DNA of 14,832 nucleotides. It comes from Flavobacteriales bacterium. Lineage in GTDB: Bacteria > Bacteroidota > Bacteroidia > Flavobacteriales_D > Crocinitomicaceae. The notes below the pieces were generated by a model. It saw only the letters and a program-made list of their open reading frames with translations, made no database searches and was not told the DNA's origin. Positions 1 to 5,897 of the stretch are shown here, piece after piece (positions within the stretch are counted from its first letter, which is position 1; the number at the start of each line of letters is the position of its first letter). The stretch covers positions 1 to 14,832 of the forward strand of contig JABJEE010000133.1 in assembly GCA_018665005.1 (NCBI GenBank), read 5' to 3'. The position numbers were made by a program, and so were the translations under genes.

Positions 1-78
1 AGGATAATTCAAAATACAGCATTCACTTTAGCGCCATCTAAGTATTAACGCTTAGTCAGAATCAAATTCAATATAAAA
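1..78. other. Window-edge segment with no assignable gene
   Basis: No complete gene is present. Two plus-strand frames are open from the window edge. One stops at TAA 46-48 and would end in ...AFTLAPSKY; the other stops at TAA 39-41 and would end in ...SIHFSAI. Either could be the C-terminus of a gene lying mostly outside the window. The sequence is too short to choose, so I do not call a CDS. A weak CTAAG/CTTAG inverted repeat lies around 39-56. Confidence 0.3.
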
Positions 79-108
79 AGTAAAGGCCCTCCGTTGAGGG
101 CCTTTACT
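79..108 (-). terminator. Intrinsic terminator of the small T9SS gene
   Basis: This is a perfect 13-bp stem (79-91 pairing with 96-108) closed by a 4-nt loop (CGTT on the plus strand, AACG on the minus strand). Read on the minus strand, it begins about 30 nt past the stop codon of the small secreted gene. The GC-rich stem is followed by a run of T (plus-strand A75-A78), the classic rho-independent layout. On the plus strand the stem is followed by AACTAAAC rather than a T run, so termination is better supported for the minus strand. The core is repeated at 719-746. Confidence 0.75.
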
Positions 109-125
109 AACTAAACTATAACTAT
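82..125 (+). repeat. Hairpin-plus-tail repeat, copy 1
   Basis: The 24-nt hairpin core (82-105) is identical to 721-744. After a 3-nt variable spacer (ACT), the 17-nt tail AACTAAACTATAACTAT (109-125) is identical to 747-763. Conservation of the unstructured tail as well as the stem shows that this is a repeated unit, not two unrelated terminators. Here the tail runs toward the 3' end of the minus-strand gene and is not followed by a start codon. Confidence 0.85.
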
Positions 126-138
126 AAACTAAAAGCGA

Positions 139-555
139 TTATTCTTTCATTACCTTCAGCTTTTGAGTGGCTAAAAGGTTTTGTTTGAAATAAAATTTTA
201 CGAAGTAATGACCATTTTCTAAATTATCAACTGTAACTTCTTTTGCATCCTTCACACTTATCTCAACAACGCCATCAAAACTGTCACGTATTAATAAGAT
301 TTGATCGACATTCTGATTGTCCATCCAGGACATTTTAACCTTTCCCGTTAAAGAAGGATTAGGGTAGATCAATGCTTTAAATGGCTCTGTACTCTCATCG
401 TGTGGATTCACTATGTCATCAATAATGACTTCGGTTTCATCGGAAACATCTATTGAGTATTTATCCGCCTGATAAATGGCTTGTTGACTGTTTGCAAATC
501 CAGAAATAAGAATTGCGAAAAAAAGAAGTGCGAAATTAATTTTAGTTGTTTTCAT
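139..555 (-). CDS. Small secreted protein with T9SS type A C-terminal sorting domain
   Basis: The product is 138 aa. It has a clear signal peptide (MKTTK, a hydrophobic core, then GFANSQ), so export to the periplasm is expected. From about residue 60 to the end it looks like a type A T9SS sorting domain: it opens with the hallmark IYPNPS, continues as short beta-strand-like segments including LENGHYFVKF, and ends in LKVMKE. In this family the C-terminal domain is recognised by the type IX translocon and normally removed or used for surface anchoring. Only about 35 acidic residues (about 24-58) lie between signal and sorting domain, so there is no room for an enzymatic cargo domain. The start is supported by the signal peptide and by a promoter 39 nt upstream. 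A strong terminator follows. The biological role is unknown. Confidence 0.82.
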   Translation of the reverse strand: MKTTKINFALLFFAILISGFANSQQAIYQADKYSIDVSDETEVIIDDIVNPHDESTEPFKALIYPNPSLTGKVKMSWMDNQNVDQILLIRDSFDGVVEISVKDAKEVTVDNLENGHYFVKFYFKQNLLATQKLKVMKE

Positions 556-593
556 TGTGTATTATTTTTTATTTGTTTTTTGTTTTGTTGATA

Positions 594-623
594 CAAATCT
601 ATGGCAACAAGACCACTCCAAAA
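594..623 (-). promoter_or_regulatory. Bacteroidota-type promoter for the small T9SS gene
   Basis: On the minus strand a -7 box TAGATTTG (plus 601 down to 594) matches the Bacteroidota consensus TAnnTTTG exactly. A -33 box TTTTG (623-619) lies 17 nt upstream of it, a usual spacing. Transcription would begin near 587-590, giving a 5' leader of about 30 nt. That leader is almost purely A/T/C and has no Shine-Dalgarno sequence. Confidence 0.7.
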
Positions 624-718
624 TCAAAAAATCAAGATCAAATGACAAAATACACCATACACCATATAAGAATATAAGTAATAACCCTTACTTGAATACT
701 TTATGTGGCTTAATATTA

Positions 719-746
719 AAAAAGGCCCTCCGTTGAGGGCCTTTTT
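719..746. terminator. Bidirectional terminator-like hairpin (copy 2)
   Basis: A perfect 12-bp stem (719-730 with 735-746) encloses the loop CGTT. It is flanked by T runs on both strands: five T at 742-746 on the plus strand, and six on the minus strand from A718-A723. It could stop transcription in either direction. No intact gene ends nearby on either strand, so what it terminates is unclear. It may instead act as a 5' leader element, because the tail behind it runs straight into an ATG at 762. Confidence 0.6.
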
Positions 747-763
747 AACTAAACTATAACTAT
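721..763 (+). repeat. Hairpin-plus-tail repeat, copy 2
   Basis: This is the second copy of the unit at 82-125, in the same orientation. The 24-nt core is identical. The spacer is TT instead of ACT, and the 17-nt tail AACTAAACTATAACTAT at 747-763 is identical. The tail overlaps ATG 762-764, which is followed by an A-rich MKK-type start. A hairpin leader directly in front of a start codon is therefore one possible arrangement for the unit. Confidence 0.85.
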
Positions 764-930
764 GAAAAAAAATGTTTTTTTTAATATTACTCGGCCTCAC
801 TATAATCTACAAAGCTTTTCATTATCAGACAATTCTTTCGTTGAATTGCTTACACAAATATGCAACTCAATATCGGTCTATTTGCCAAAATTATTTATTG
901 AAGTCATTAAAATACAGAACAATACTTTGA
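762..930 (+). pseudogene. Possible frame-broken remnant of a small secreted gene
   Basis: Directly behind hairpin copy 2, ATG 762 starts a frame beginning MKKNVFFN, which lacks a hydrophobic stretch (63 codons to a stop at 951-953). The frame one base later (ATG 772 to TGA 928-930) reads MFFLILLGLTII, a good signal-peptide core. Removing one A from the A8 run at 765-772 would join them as MKK-MFFLILLGLTII, a normal signal peptide. This suggests a homopolymer frameshift in a former secreted-protein gene. The downstream part of either frame shows no recognisable domain, so the body of such a gene would also be lost. Alternatives are a short real peptide or a chance ORF, and the evidence is weak. 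Confidence 0.25.
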
Positions 931-1013
931 TCTGTCTAAGTACTTCTACTTAGGGTCCTCCAAATCAAAATAAATAATTTAACTTTAACCAAAATCTGTT
1001 ATTAGTATCACCT

Positions 1014-2216
1014 ATGGAGTTGACAGTTATTATAACACTTAGTTCTCTTTTACTCATTGCGTACATTTTTGATCTGAGTGCAAAAAAAACAAGGATTCCC
1101 TCAGTAATAATGCTTTTGATTCTTGGATTTGGCGTTGGACAAATCCTCAAAGTGATCGAAACTCCAATCCCTGACCTTCAACCCATTCTCCCAATCTTAG
1201 GAACAATCGGTTTGATACTGATCGTACTTGAAGGCTCTCTAGAGCTGAAATTACACCCCTCCAAAATTGGACTCATTAATAAGTCTATACTAGGTTCCTT
1301 TATTCCAATACTGCTTTTGTCTTTTTTGATTGCATTTTTCTTTTCATTGATTTCGGATGTCCCCTTTAGAACCTTGCTTATAAATGCGGTGCCATTATGT
1401 ATTATCAGCAGTGCTATTGCGATACCTAGCGCAAACTACCTAAGCTCGAGAAACAAGGATTTTATCATTTATGAAAGCAGTCTTTCTGATATTTTTGGAG
1501 TCCTTTATTTTAACTTTTTATTGAGAAATGAAGTATTAAATTTTGAAGCTATTGGTGTGTTCACCTTAGAAATGATAATTATTGCAATCATATCCTTAGG
1601 AGCCATGATTGGTTTGATTTTTCTTTTAAACAAAATAGATCATCGCATAAAATTTATGCCCATAATATTATTGATTTTAATGGTCTATGCAATTACAAAA
1701 GCTTATCACCTACCCGCTTTATTATTTATTTTATTTATAGGTCTATACCTCGGTAATTTAGAACTCTTCTATAAAAACAAATGGATGAAAAATTATGACG
1801 TATATGAACTTAAAAAAGAGGTGACTAAGTTTCATGATCTTATTGTTGAAGGTGCTTTCCTTATTCGATCTTTATTCTTTATCATATTTGGATTTTTAAT
1901 CGCACCTGCAGACATCATTAATACAGACACCATTCTAATTGCACTACTAATTGTTGCTGGAATATTTATAGTTCGTTATTTACAACTCCTTATTTTTAAA
2001 CTTCCTTTCAAACCATTATTGTTTTTCGGCCCCAGGGGATTAATAACCATACTGCTCTATGTTTCCATACCAAGTATTTTTTCTTTTAACCTCATCAATC
2101 AATCTTTAATTATTCAGGTCATTTTATTGACAGCGATAATATTAATGCTTGGATTGGTCTTTTTTAATGAACCTGATAAAAAAGAAGATTCAGAGTCTTT
2201 TCCGAAGTTTAATTAA
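1014..2216 (+). CDS. Cation:proton antiporter, NhaP/CPA type
   Basis: This 400-aa protein is almost entirely hydrophobic, with roughly eleven or twelve membrane helices and no soluble regulatory domain, so it is a membrane-only antiporter in the inner membrane. Two family signatures are visible. ESSLSD at 154-159 corresponds to the ion-binding motif of TM5 (ESxxND in NhaP proteins), with the catalytic Asp as D159. GPRGLIT at 339-345 is the conserved TM arginine motif. It should exchange Na+ or K+ for H+ and so support pH or salt homeostasis; the ion cannot be read from the sequence. The position usually held by Asn before the Asp is Ser158. The ATG at 1014 places the first helix immediately at the N-terminus. 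The gene ends 8 bp inside the convergent lipoprotein gene. Confidence 0.85.
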   Translation: MELTVIITLSSLLLIAYIFDLSAKKTRIPSVIMLLILGFGVGQILKVIETPIPDLQPILPILGTIGLILIVLEGSLELKLHPSKIGLINKSILGSFIPILLLSFLIAFFFSLISDVPFRTLLINAVPLCIISSAIAIPSANYLSSRNKDFIIYESSLSDIFGVLYFNFLLRNEVLNFEAIGVFTLEMIIIAIISLGAMIGLIFLLNKIDHRIKFMPIILLILMVYAITKAYHLPALLFILFIGLYLGNLELFYKNKWMKNYDVYELKKEVTKFHDLIVEGAFLIRSLFFIIFGFLIAPADIINTDTILIALLIVAGIFIVRYLQLLIFKLPFKPLLFFGPRGLITILLYVSIPSIFSFNLINQSLIIQVILLTAIILMLGLVFFNEPDKKEDSESFPKFN

Positions 2217-2808
2217 TTAAGTCGTTAAATCCTTTGTCTATATTTAATAAACGGTTCTTATAGCGCTTGGCGTCCTCATCATTTGTATCAGGAGATTTAA
2301 GCAATTCCTCATATGCCTTTTTAATTTTTGAAATATCTCTTGGCTTAATCACATAATCAAGAGTGACGGCTCTTAGGTCCAAAATTAAATTGGGTAATTC
2401 AAATTCGGGATAATGATATTCTAATGTATCTAAATAATTTAGAGACAAATCATATGCTTTAATATTGTCATAAATACCGTAAATATTTATTAAACAATAA
2501 GGAGCTAAGCTATCCTTAGAAAAGACGCGAAAATATTTCAAATTTTGATTGATTAACTCTTGTCTCAAAACTGATATTTTTGTTTCAATTGCAATCCTAT
2601 CCGTTTTATCAGATTTTGCATCCATCATAAATCGACTAATTGATAAATTCTTTAAAGAGTCATTCAACAAAATAATTTGAGAATTTAAAGCCTCCTTAGA
2701 TATGGTTTTTGTTTTTTTTTGAACTTTTTCTGGCTGATTAGCATTCTGATCATCACTACACGCGAATAAAATCAAAGCTAATAAGGAAAGACTTATTGTT
2801 AATCTCAT
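2209..2808 (-). CDS. Uncharacterised lipoprotein downstream of def
   Basis: The product is 199 aa. A type II signal peptide ends in a lipobox with Cys17 (LILFAC), and the mature protein starts CSDDQN. Acidic residues right after the Cys resemble the surface-export signal described for Bacteroidota lipoproteins (Ser-Asp-Asp type), so outer-leaflet exposure is possible. After a Lys/Thr/Gln-rich linker, residues about 40-85 look like a charged coiled-coil or helical segment. The rest alternates short helices in a tetratricopeptide-like way, but no clear repeat can be defined. I do not recognise the family. It starts 3 nt after the def stop codon, so it is almost certainly co-transcribed with ruvX and def. 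Its 3' end overlaps the antiporter by 8 bp. Confidence 0.75.
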   Translation of the reverse strand: MRLTISLSLLALILFACSDDQNANQPEKVQKKTKTISKEALNSQIILLNDSLKNLSISRFMMDAKSDKTDRIAIETKISVLRQELINQNLKYFRVFSKDSLAPYCLINIYGIYDNIKAYDLSLNYLDTLEYHYPEFELPNLILDLRAVTLDYVIKPRDISKIKKAYEELLKSPDTNDEDAKRYKNRLLNIDKGFNDLIN

Positions 2809-2811
2809 TTT

Positions 2812-3399
2812 TTAGGAGTTTTTTGGAAAGCTCATTTTATACTCAATTTCAATAAGCCCGTTGGTAATATTATTTAATTTTTTCTTTAAAAGCTTTCTTT
2901 TAAGTGGACTTAAGTAATCCGTGAATAGAACTCCCTCTATGTGATCATATTCATGTTGAATGATCCGAGCTGCGTATCCTGAAAACTTCTCTTCGTGTAG
3001 CACCCAATTCTCATCATAATATGAAACAACGATATCAGGTTTTCGAGATACATTTTCACGAATTTTTGGGATGGATAGGCATCCTTCTTGAAAAGGCCAC
3101 TCTTTACCTTCCTCTTCTTCGATAATGGGATTAATAAATACTTTTTTAAAATTCTCGATGCCTTCCGCCAAGGGATCGTCCTCTTCTCCCTCCTCTTTTT
3201 CTGCAAATGGACTACCGTCTACAATAAAAAGACGAATGTTCTTTCCAATCTGCGGAGCTGCCAAACCTACTCCTTTAGCTTTGTACATGGTTTCAAACAT
3301 ATCTGAAATTAACTCATTCAGTTTCGGATAGTCCTGGCCTATCTCATCACATTCCTTTTTAAGAATTGGATCTCCATATGCAAGAATTGGTAGTATCAT
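2812..3399 (-). CDS. def: Peptide deformylase
   Basis: This metalloenzyme removes the N-terminal formyl group from nascent proteins in the cytoplasm. All three family motifs are intact in the 195-aa product: GVGLAAPQ (43-50), EGCLS with metal ligand Cys107 (105-109), and HEYDH with His149 and His153 as ligands and Glu150 as the catalytic acid/base (149-153). An acidic insertion (about 67-76, KEEGEEDD) lies between motifs I and II. I chose ATG at 3399 (MILPILAYG). An in-frame TTG at 3414 would add only MQKKN encoded by a poly-A run and is a poor start. It follows ruvX after 31 nt and precedes the lipoprotein by 3 nt, so the three genes look like one operon. Confidence 0.95.
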   Translation of the reverse strand: MILPILAYGDPILKKECDEIGQDYPKLNELISDMFETMYKAKGVGLAAPQIGKNIRLFIVDGSPFAEKEEGEEDDPLAEGIENFKKVFINPIIEEEEGKEWPFQEGCLSIPKIRENVSRKPDIVVSYYDENWVLHEEKFSGYAARIIQHEYDHIEGVLFTDYLSPLKRKLLKKKLNNITNGLIEIEYKMSFPKNS

Positions 3400-3430
3400 G
3401 TTTTTTTTTTGCAAAAATAAGTAATTCAGA

Positions 3431-3841
3431 CTAACTAAGGGAATTCATATAATCTTGAAGGATAATGGCAGCACTCATTTTGTCAATAAGTCCCTTTTGT
3501 TTTCTTTGCTGTTTCTTAGAAATTTGTACTAAAGCATTTTGGGCAATTTTTGAGGTCATCCTTTCATCATATAAAGCAACTTTAAGGTTTGGATAGCTTG
3601 CCTTTACAAACTTCTCAAATTGACGAACATTTTCAGTTATATCAGTATCGGTACCATCCATTGACAAAGGATACCCAATAACAACAAGCTGAATTTTCTG
3701 TACTTCAATTAACTTCTTTAAGTAAATAGGAAGTTCATTAGAGTCAATAGTTTCTAAAGGGCTAGCAATAATACCAGAATCATCTGTCATTGCAAATCCT
3801 GTTCTCTTTAAACCAAAATCAATTCCAATTGCTTTAAGCAT
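3431..3841 (-). CDS. ruvX: YqgF/RuvX nuclease (pre-16S rRNA / putative Holliday junction resolvase)
   Basis: The 136-aa product has the RNase H-like fold signatures of the YqgF family. IGIDFG at 5-10 carries the first catalytic Asp (D8), VVIGYPLSMDG is the central GxP segment, LYDERMTS carries the conserved DER(M/L)TS, and the C-terminal IDKMSAAIIL holds the last Asp. In Escherichia coli the protein matures the 5' end of 16S rRNA; Holliday junction resolution was proposed earlier. The ATG at 3841 is preferred over a TTG at 3847, because that TTG lies inside a TACTTTTG promoter-like box. Only 3 nt separate the box from the ATG, suggesting a leaderless transcript. First gene of the ruvX-def-lipoprotein cluster. 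Confidence 0.92.
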   Translation of the reverse strand: MLKAIGIDFGLKRTGFAMTDDSGIIASPLETIDSNELPIYLKKLIEVQKIQLVVIGYPLSMDGTDTDITENVRQFEKFVKASYPNLKVALYDERMTSKIAQNALVQISKKQQRKQKGLIDKMSAAIILQDYMNSLS

Positions 3842-3844
3842 AGT

Positions 3845-3852
3845 CAAAAGTA
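3845..3852 (-). promoter_or_regulatory. Putative -7 box of ruvX, 3 nt from the start codon
   Basis: On the minus strand the sequence reads TACTTTTG, an exact fit to TAnnTTTG, followed by ACT and then the ruvX ATG. Transcription normally starts a few bases after this box, which would put the 5' end at or near the A of the ATG. The -33 element is weak (a GTG about 16 nt upstream), so the call rests mainly on the -7 box. Confidence 0.5.
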
Positions 3853-3865
3853 CATTTTTTTAAAA

Positions 3866-3901
3866 TTACACCTTTTTAATGTTACACTTTTTACACTTTT
3901 T
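3866..3901. repeat. Three TTACAC-T-run direct repeats between ruvX and tetR
   Basis: TTACACCTTTTT (3866-3877), TTACACTTTTT (3882-3892) and TTACACTTTTT (3891-3901) lie in the divergent intergenic region, with starts 16 and 9 nt apart. They sit upstream of both divergent promoters and could bind a regulator. They are direct rather than palindromic, unlike most TetR-family operators, so slippage in AT-rich DNA is an alternative. Confidence 0.45.
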
Positions 3902-3913
3902 AACAGTTCATAG

Positions 3914-3943
3914 TTTCCTTAGTAGAAAAATATGATAATTTTG
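3914..3943 (+). promoter_or_regulatory. Promoter of the tetR-efflux operon
   Basis: A -7 box TAATTTTG (3936-3943) fits TAnnTTTG exactly. A TTTC at 3914-3917 lies 18 nt upstream as a degenerate -33 box (TTTG expected). Only 4 nt separate the -7 box from the GTG start of the regulator, so the mRNA would begin at or within a few bases of the start codon. No obvious palindromic TetR operator overlaps the box. Confidence 0.6.
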
Positions 3944-3947
3944 CAAT

Positions 3948-4562
3948 GTGAATTCAAAACAGACTGATATATTAGAGCGCGCCGGACTTGTTTTTATGAA
4001 GTTGGGGATCAAAAGTGTTACGATGGATGATATAGCCAATCAACTTGGTATTTCTAAAAAAACCTTATACAACCACTTTAATGACAAGAATCAGCTCGTT
4101 GAAAACATAATAGAAGCAAAAATAACAGAGGATAGAGATATGTTCGAAAAAGCTTCGCTTGAAGCCGGTAACGCTATTGATGAATTACTTATGCATTCAA
4201 GATATGTTATTGAGACTTTGAAAGCTGTTAACCCTACCGTTTTTCACGACCTGAAAAAGAATTACCCGACTGCATGGCAGCTCAAGTATGAACACAAATG
4301 GGGTTATATCTACAATCAATTCATAAAAAATATCAATCGTGGAATAGAAGAAGGGATTTACAGAGAAGATATTCATAAAGAAATTTACTCAAAAATGTTT
4401 GTATCTAATATTGATACCATCATTGAAGGCGAGGTGTTTCCCTGGCCGGAATTCAAATACGAAACCGTTTTTCTTGAAAACTTCCGACTGCATATCAGAG
4501 GGATTGCCAACGAGAAAGGACTAAAATACTTTCAAGAACAAATTTTAAAAAACGAACAATGA
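3948..4562 (+). CDS. TetR/AcrR-family transcriptional regulator of the efflux operon
   Basis: The product is 204 aa, a typical family length. The N-terminal TetR DNA-binding domain occupies about residues 6-52. SVTMDDIANQLGISKKTLYN is the helix-turn-helix with the recognition helix ISKKTLYNHF, followed by the usual NDKNQLV. The C-terminal helical ligand-binding domain is divergent, as is normal. Such proteins usually repress their own operon until a pump substrate binds. The start is GTG at 3948, because the domain must begin about 10 residues before LERAGLVF; the overlapping ATG at 3946 is immediately followed by TGA in its frame. The 3' end overlaps the TolC gene as ATGA, implying translational coupling. 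Autoregulation is inferred from position. Confidence 0.92.
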   Translation: MNSKQTDILERAGLVFMKLGIKSVTMDDIANQLGISKKTLYNHFNDKNQLVENIIEAKITEDRDMFEKASLEAGNAIDELLMHSRYVIETLKAVNPTVFHDLKKNYPTAWQLKYEHKWGYIYNQFIKNINRGIEEGIYREDIHKEIYSKMFVSNIDTIIEGEVFPWPEFKYETVFLENFRLHIRGIANEKGLKYFQEQILKNEQ

Positions 4563-5890
4563 AATATTCACATTATATCGTAACCATTGCAATTTGTGCA
4601 TTTTTCTCAAACCTATCTATTGGGCAATTGACACTACTAGATGCTAAAGATTATGCGTTAAAACATCATTTTGACATCGTAAACGCCGATTTAGAATACA
4701 ACAAAGCCATCCATAAAAAAAGAGAATATTTATCTGCAGGAATGCCTGAAGCTTACATCAGTGGTGGATTTAATCAATTTTTAAATCTTCCTGTTCAAGT
4801 CATCGATGCAAGCTTTTTTAATCCTCAATCACCCGAAGGACAAGTCATAGCTTTTAGGGCAGGAACCGAATTTAATTCATCGGCCAGTTTAAATGTAAAT
4901 CAACTGTTATTTGATGGCTCTTATTTTGTTGGACTAGAAGCTTCTAAGCTATTGATTGAATTACAATCTATTCAAAAAAACAGATCTAGAGAGGAAGTTT
5001 TATTTGGAGTGATTGAAGCTTATCACATCGCATCAGTCGCTACAGAAAATAATTTATTTGCTGATTCTATACTTCAACTTACTCTTCAAGTAGAAGAAAA
5101 ACAAAAAGGGTTTCTCGAATTGGGATTAATGACCCAAGAAGAATTTGATCAAATACACTATGCTGTTTTAAGAACAATGAATAACAAAGAAAATGCTGAA
5201 TTACAACTTCAAAATGCAATGGCACTATTAAAGTACAGTATGAATTGTCCTTTAGATTCGACTTTTTCATTATCCACAAGCATAGATGAACTTAGCTTGA
5301 GTGCATTAAGTCCATCTTTAGGTACGGTGAACGACAACTCTACTTTAAAATTACTTGAAAATCAAATCAAACTTTCTGCTTGCGACATCAAAAACAATAA
5401 AGCAGGATTCTTACCTTCTTTATCCGCTTATTTTCAACAAGGGTACAATGCATACCGAACGACTTTTGACTTTTTCTCGAATAAACCTTGGTATTCTCAA
5501 ACTTCATGGGGTGTTCAAATGACTGTTCCTGTTTTTTCAAGTGGAAAGGGCAAATCAACCTTAAAACAAGCACAGATCAAATTTATGCAAGATGAAAACA
5601 CTCTGAAAACAACAGAAAACGGATTAAAACTTCAAGAAATTCAATTTAAAAATGAGCTCAAAACTGCCCAAAGACAGAAAGATCTTCAGGATCAAAACAT
5701 TATACTCACTGAGAAGATTTACAAAAATGCCATCATGAAACAAAAAGCTGGTAAAATCAGCAATACTGAGGTGACGCAAAAACTAAACCAGTTAATTATG
5801 ACTCAAGCGGAGTACACCGCCACACTAATTAATGTTTTTAAAAGCAAAATTAAATTGGACAAATTGTATAATAAATTGTATATCAAATAA
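4559..5890 (+). CDS. TolC-family outer-membrane efflux channel
   Basis: This 443-aa protein is the outer-membrane exit duct of a tripartite pump. A signal peptide ends near IGQ (residues 20-23). Two outer-membrane efflux protein (OEP) repeats follow, with long amphipathic helices (about 135-230 and 340-443) and the beta-strand signatures LNVNQLLFDGS near 111-121 and WGVQMTVPVFSSGKGK near 318-333. The latter is the family's W-G-V...P-V-F-x-x-G-x motif that opens the second repeat. Length and layout match the family. It begins in a 4-nt overlap with the tetR stop codon and is followed after 7 nt by the membrane-fusion protein gene. This order (regulator, channel, adaptor, pump) is common in Bacteroidota. 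Confidence 0.93.
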   Translation: MKYSHYIVTIAICAFFSNLSIGQLTLLDAKDYALKHHFDIVNADLEYNKAIHKKREYLSAGMPEAYISGGFNQFLNLPVQVIDASFFNPQSPEGQVIAFRAGTEFNSSASLNVNQLLFDGSYFVGLEASKLLIELQSIQKNRSREEVLFGVIEAYHIASVATENNLFADSILQLTLQVEEKQKGFLELGLMTQEEFDQIHYAVLRTMNNKENAELQLQNAMALLKYSMNCPLDSTFSLSTSIDELSLSALSPSLGTVNDNSTLKLLENQIKLSACDIKNNKAGFLPSLSAYFQQGYNAYRTTFDFFSNKPWYSQTSWGVQMTVPVFSSGKGKSTLKQAQIKFMQDENTLKTTENGLKLQEIQFKNELKTAQRQKDLQDQNIILTEKIYKNAIMKQKAGKISNTEVTQKLNQLIMTQAEYTATLINVFKSKIKLDKLYNKLYIK

Positions 5891-5897
5891 AAGCATA

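Larger units (their letters stand above)
556..1013. other. 458-bp intergenic region between the T9SS gene and the antiporter
   Basis: The region contains the T9SS gene promoter (594-623), a short tandem TACACCATACACCATA at about 650-666, the second hairpin repeat (719-763) and a possible broken secreted-gene remnant (762-930). From 931 to 1013 I see only AT-rich sequence leading to the antiporter start. A TACTTTG at 923-929 resembles a -7 box but is one base short of the consensus. Confidence 0.6.

Noticed and set aside
1..48. Possible C-terminal end of a plus-strand gene entering from the left
   Set aside because: Two frames are open to the edge and both are under 16 residues, so there is no basis to choose either.
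898..929. TTG-N22-TACTTTG as promoter of the antiporter
   Set aside because: The -7 box lacks one base of the TAnnTTTG consensus and the -33 is only TTG, so it is too weak to list as a promoter.
965..1150. 61-codon minus-strand ORF over the antiporter start
   Set aside because: It is antisense to the well-supported antiporter, has no domain or signal sequence, and its composition follows from the opposite strand.
2937..3331. Several overlapping ORFs on both strands within def
   Set aside because: The Def motifs are intact in one frame, and the others are Lys- or Ser-rich shadows without motifs.
5832..5897. Upstream ATG for the membrane-fusion protein
   Set aside because: It lies within the TolC coding sequence and would bury the lipoprotein signal behind 22 residues.
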